Source: Pseudomonadota bacterium
GTDB lineage: Bacteria; Pseudomonadota; Alphaproteobacteria; Rhizobiales; Xanthobacteraceae
Length of the DNA stretch: 41,976 bases
Assembly: GCA_018242205.1 (NCBI GenBank)
Contig: JAFECJ010000038.1
Span: forward strand, 1-41,976
Direction of reading: 5' to 3'
Positions 40,978 through 41,976 of this stretch are shown here, piece after piece. The notes under the pieces are model-generated. The model was not told the origin of the DNA, made no database searches, and saw only the letters and a list, made by a program, of their open reading frames with translations. How positions within the stretch are numbered: the first letter of the stretch is position 1; each line of letters opens with the position of its first letter. Position numbers and translations under genes: made by a program.

Positions 40978-41727
40978 TCACAGCCAGGTGCGCAAGGCCA
41001 GATGCGCGCCGAGCAACATAAGGCCGATGAAAAAGCATAGCCGGAAGGTTTCGGGCCGGATGCGGCCGCGCACCCATTGCCCCAATCGCATCCCGATAAG
41101 CACCGCGACCAAGGCAGCGAGCGACGGCCAGACAATGTCGGCGTGAAATTCGCCGGTGTGCTGCAACGCTGCGGCGAGCGCGACGGTCGATACCGTGAAG
41201 GCGAGACCGAGCGCCTGCACCAGCCGATGCCGGTCGAGATGCAGGCCCTGCAGATAGGGCACCATCGGAATAGCGAAGACGCCGGTCGTCACCGCGATGG
41301 CGCCGGTGAAGATGCCGCAGACAAAACCGATCGGTCCTTCACGGCGCGCCGGGACCTTGAAGTCGATCTTGAAGAGGCCGAGCAGCGCGTAGACGAAGAG
41401 CGCGATGCCGAGCCACATCGTCGCCGTGCCTTCGGCGCGATGCGACAGATAGACCGCACCGAACGCCGCACCGATACAAAGGCCGACGAACAGCGGCCAC
41501 AGCCTCGACGTGAGCTCGCGCGCATGGCCGCCGACCGCGGCCTGCCACAGATTGCTGAACAGCGACGGCACGATCAGCAGCGCGGCGGCCTGCGCCGGCG
41601 GCATCATCAGCCCGAGCAGGCCGATCGCGACTGTCGGCAGCCCCATGCCGATGACGCCCTTGACCAGCCCGGCGAGCATGAAGATGGCGGCGATGGCGAG
41701 AAGAACGGGAACCGACGTGAGATGCAA
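40978..41727 (-). CDS. Sulfite exporter TauE/SafE family membrane permease
   Basis: A 249-residue protein with seven to eight hydrophobic segments, in two repeats typical of TauE/SafE (DUF81): LAGLVKGVIGMGLPTVAIGLLGLMMPPAQAAALLIVPSLFSNLWQAA and GFVCGIFTGAIAVTTGVFAIPMVPYLQGL. The family moves sulfite, sulfoacetate or other small organic anions, so export or import of a pathway anion is possible. No ATG precedes the first membrane segment in a sensible place. The TTG at 41727 (AAAGGCGG upstream) gives the usual length and is chosen with moderate certainty; the frame is open to 41862. The cyclase gene follows after 40 bases. Confidence 0.85.
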   Translation of the reverse strand: MHLTSVPVLLAIAAIFMLAGLVKGVIGMGLPTVAIGLLGLMMPPAQAAALLIVPSLFSNLWQAAVGGHARELTSRLWPLFVGLCIGAAFGAVYLSHRAEGTATMWLGIALFVYALLGLFKIDFKVPARREGPIGFVCGIFTGAIAVTTGVFAIPMVPYLQGLHLDRHRLVQALGLAFTVSTVALAAALQHTGEFHADIVWPSLAALVAVLIGMRLGQWVRGRIRPETFRLCFFIGLMLLGAHLALRTWL

Positions 41728-41976
41728 AGCGCGCCGCCTTTCACTGTGAGCGCGGCACCATGATCGAGATACCGCCGATCGGCAATGCGCGGTTCGGCAA
41801 GGCTGGGTCCACGATTGGCGAAGGGAGACTGAAGAGAAGCAGACGTGCGTCATCGCCCGCATTGTTTGGTCGGCCCCGGGCAGGCCGTCTTCCCAGTTCG
41901 CATTTCCAGCACCCTTTGAAGAACGAGGGCGCGCGGAACGCCGGGGCCCGAACAGCCCCGCAGCCTCGTGTGATGT
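41728..41976. other. No feature recognised at the right edge
   Basis: These 249 bases lie upstream of the TauE/SafE gene. I see no coding frame with family similarity, no clear promoter and no repeat. The promoter of the leftward gene series may lie here or beyond the window edge. Confidence 0.4.

Overview
The window is high-GC DNA (mid-60s percent by eye) with rhizobial-type dispersed palindromic repeats, many ATGA-coupled genes, two HAAT-type (Liv) ABC transporters, CoxMSL-type molybdenum hydroxylases and an ECF sigma / NodT-type RND efflux locus. This points to a soil-type alphaproteobacterium of the order Hyphomicrobiales (Rhizobiales), near the Bradyrhizobium/Xanthobacteraceae branch. 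The placement is inferred from gene content and repeat types, not from a marker gene. About 32 protein genes are supported. No rRNA, tRNA, CRISPR array, transposase or origin is visible, and no gene-free stretch exceeds 300 bases.

Region by region. 1-2.6 kb: a palindromic repeat, then a MipA/OmpV outer-membrane protein, its likely TetR repressor and a CAP-domain lipoprotein, all leftward. The mipA promoter has a TetR-like operator inside its spacer, and the mipA-tetR pair is bracketed by a 26-nt near-perfect direct repeat. 2.7-6.9 kb: a PAS-containing chemotaxis-type transducer (rightward) converging on an L,D-transpeptidase, then a lone flavin monooxygenase. 7.0-17.7 kb: a rightward locus made of an ECF sigma factor, a small membrane protein (candidate anti-sigma), a ZraP/CnrX-like periplasmic sensor, a NodT-type outer-membrane factor, an MdtA-like adaptor and two MdtB/MdtC-like RND pumps. 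It resembles the Cnr regulatory layout joined to an Mdt-type pump. 17.7-19.05 kb: a small AT-richer island with two unrecognised envelope proteins.

19.05-41.7 kb reads as one large catabolic neighbourhood. A leftward Liv transporter (binding protein, H, M, G, F) is divergent from a rightward set: DUF1932-type dehydrogenase, PaaG-like enoyl-CoA hydratase/isomerase, a four-gene molybdenum hydroxylase operon with two different large subunits around one FAD and one 2Fe-2S subunit, and a COG3618 amidohydrolase. Facing it is a leftward set: TauE/SafE permease, KynB-like cyclase, alpha/beta hydrolase, SDR, a second Liv transporter with a fused LivH-LivM permease, and a MarR regulator. Together the genes suggest import of an organic acid (aromatic or heteroaromatic by analogy), hydroxylation by the molybdenum enzyme(s), ring or lactone hydrolysis, and CoA-linked breakdown. 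The substrate cannot be read from sequence. Several operator-like inverted repeats sit on the promoters of this region.
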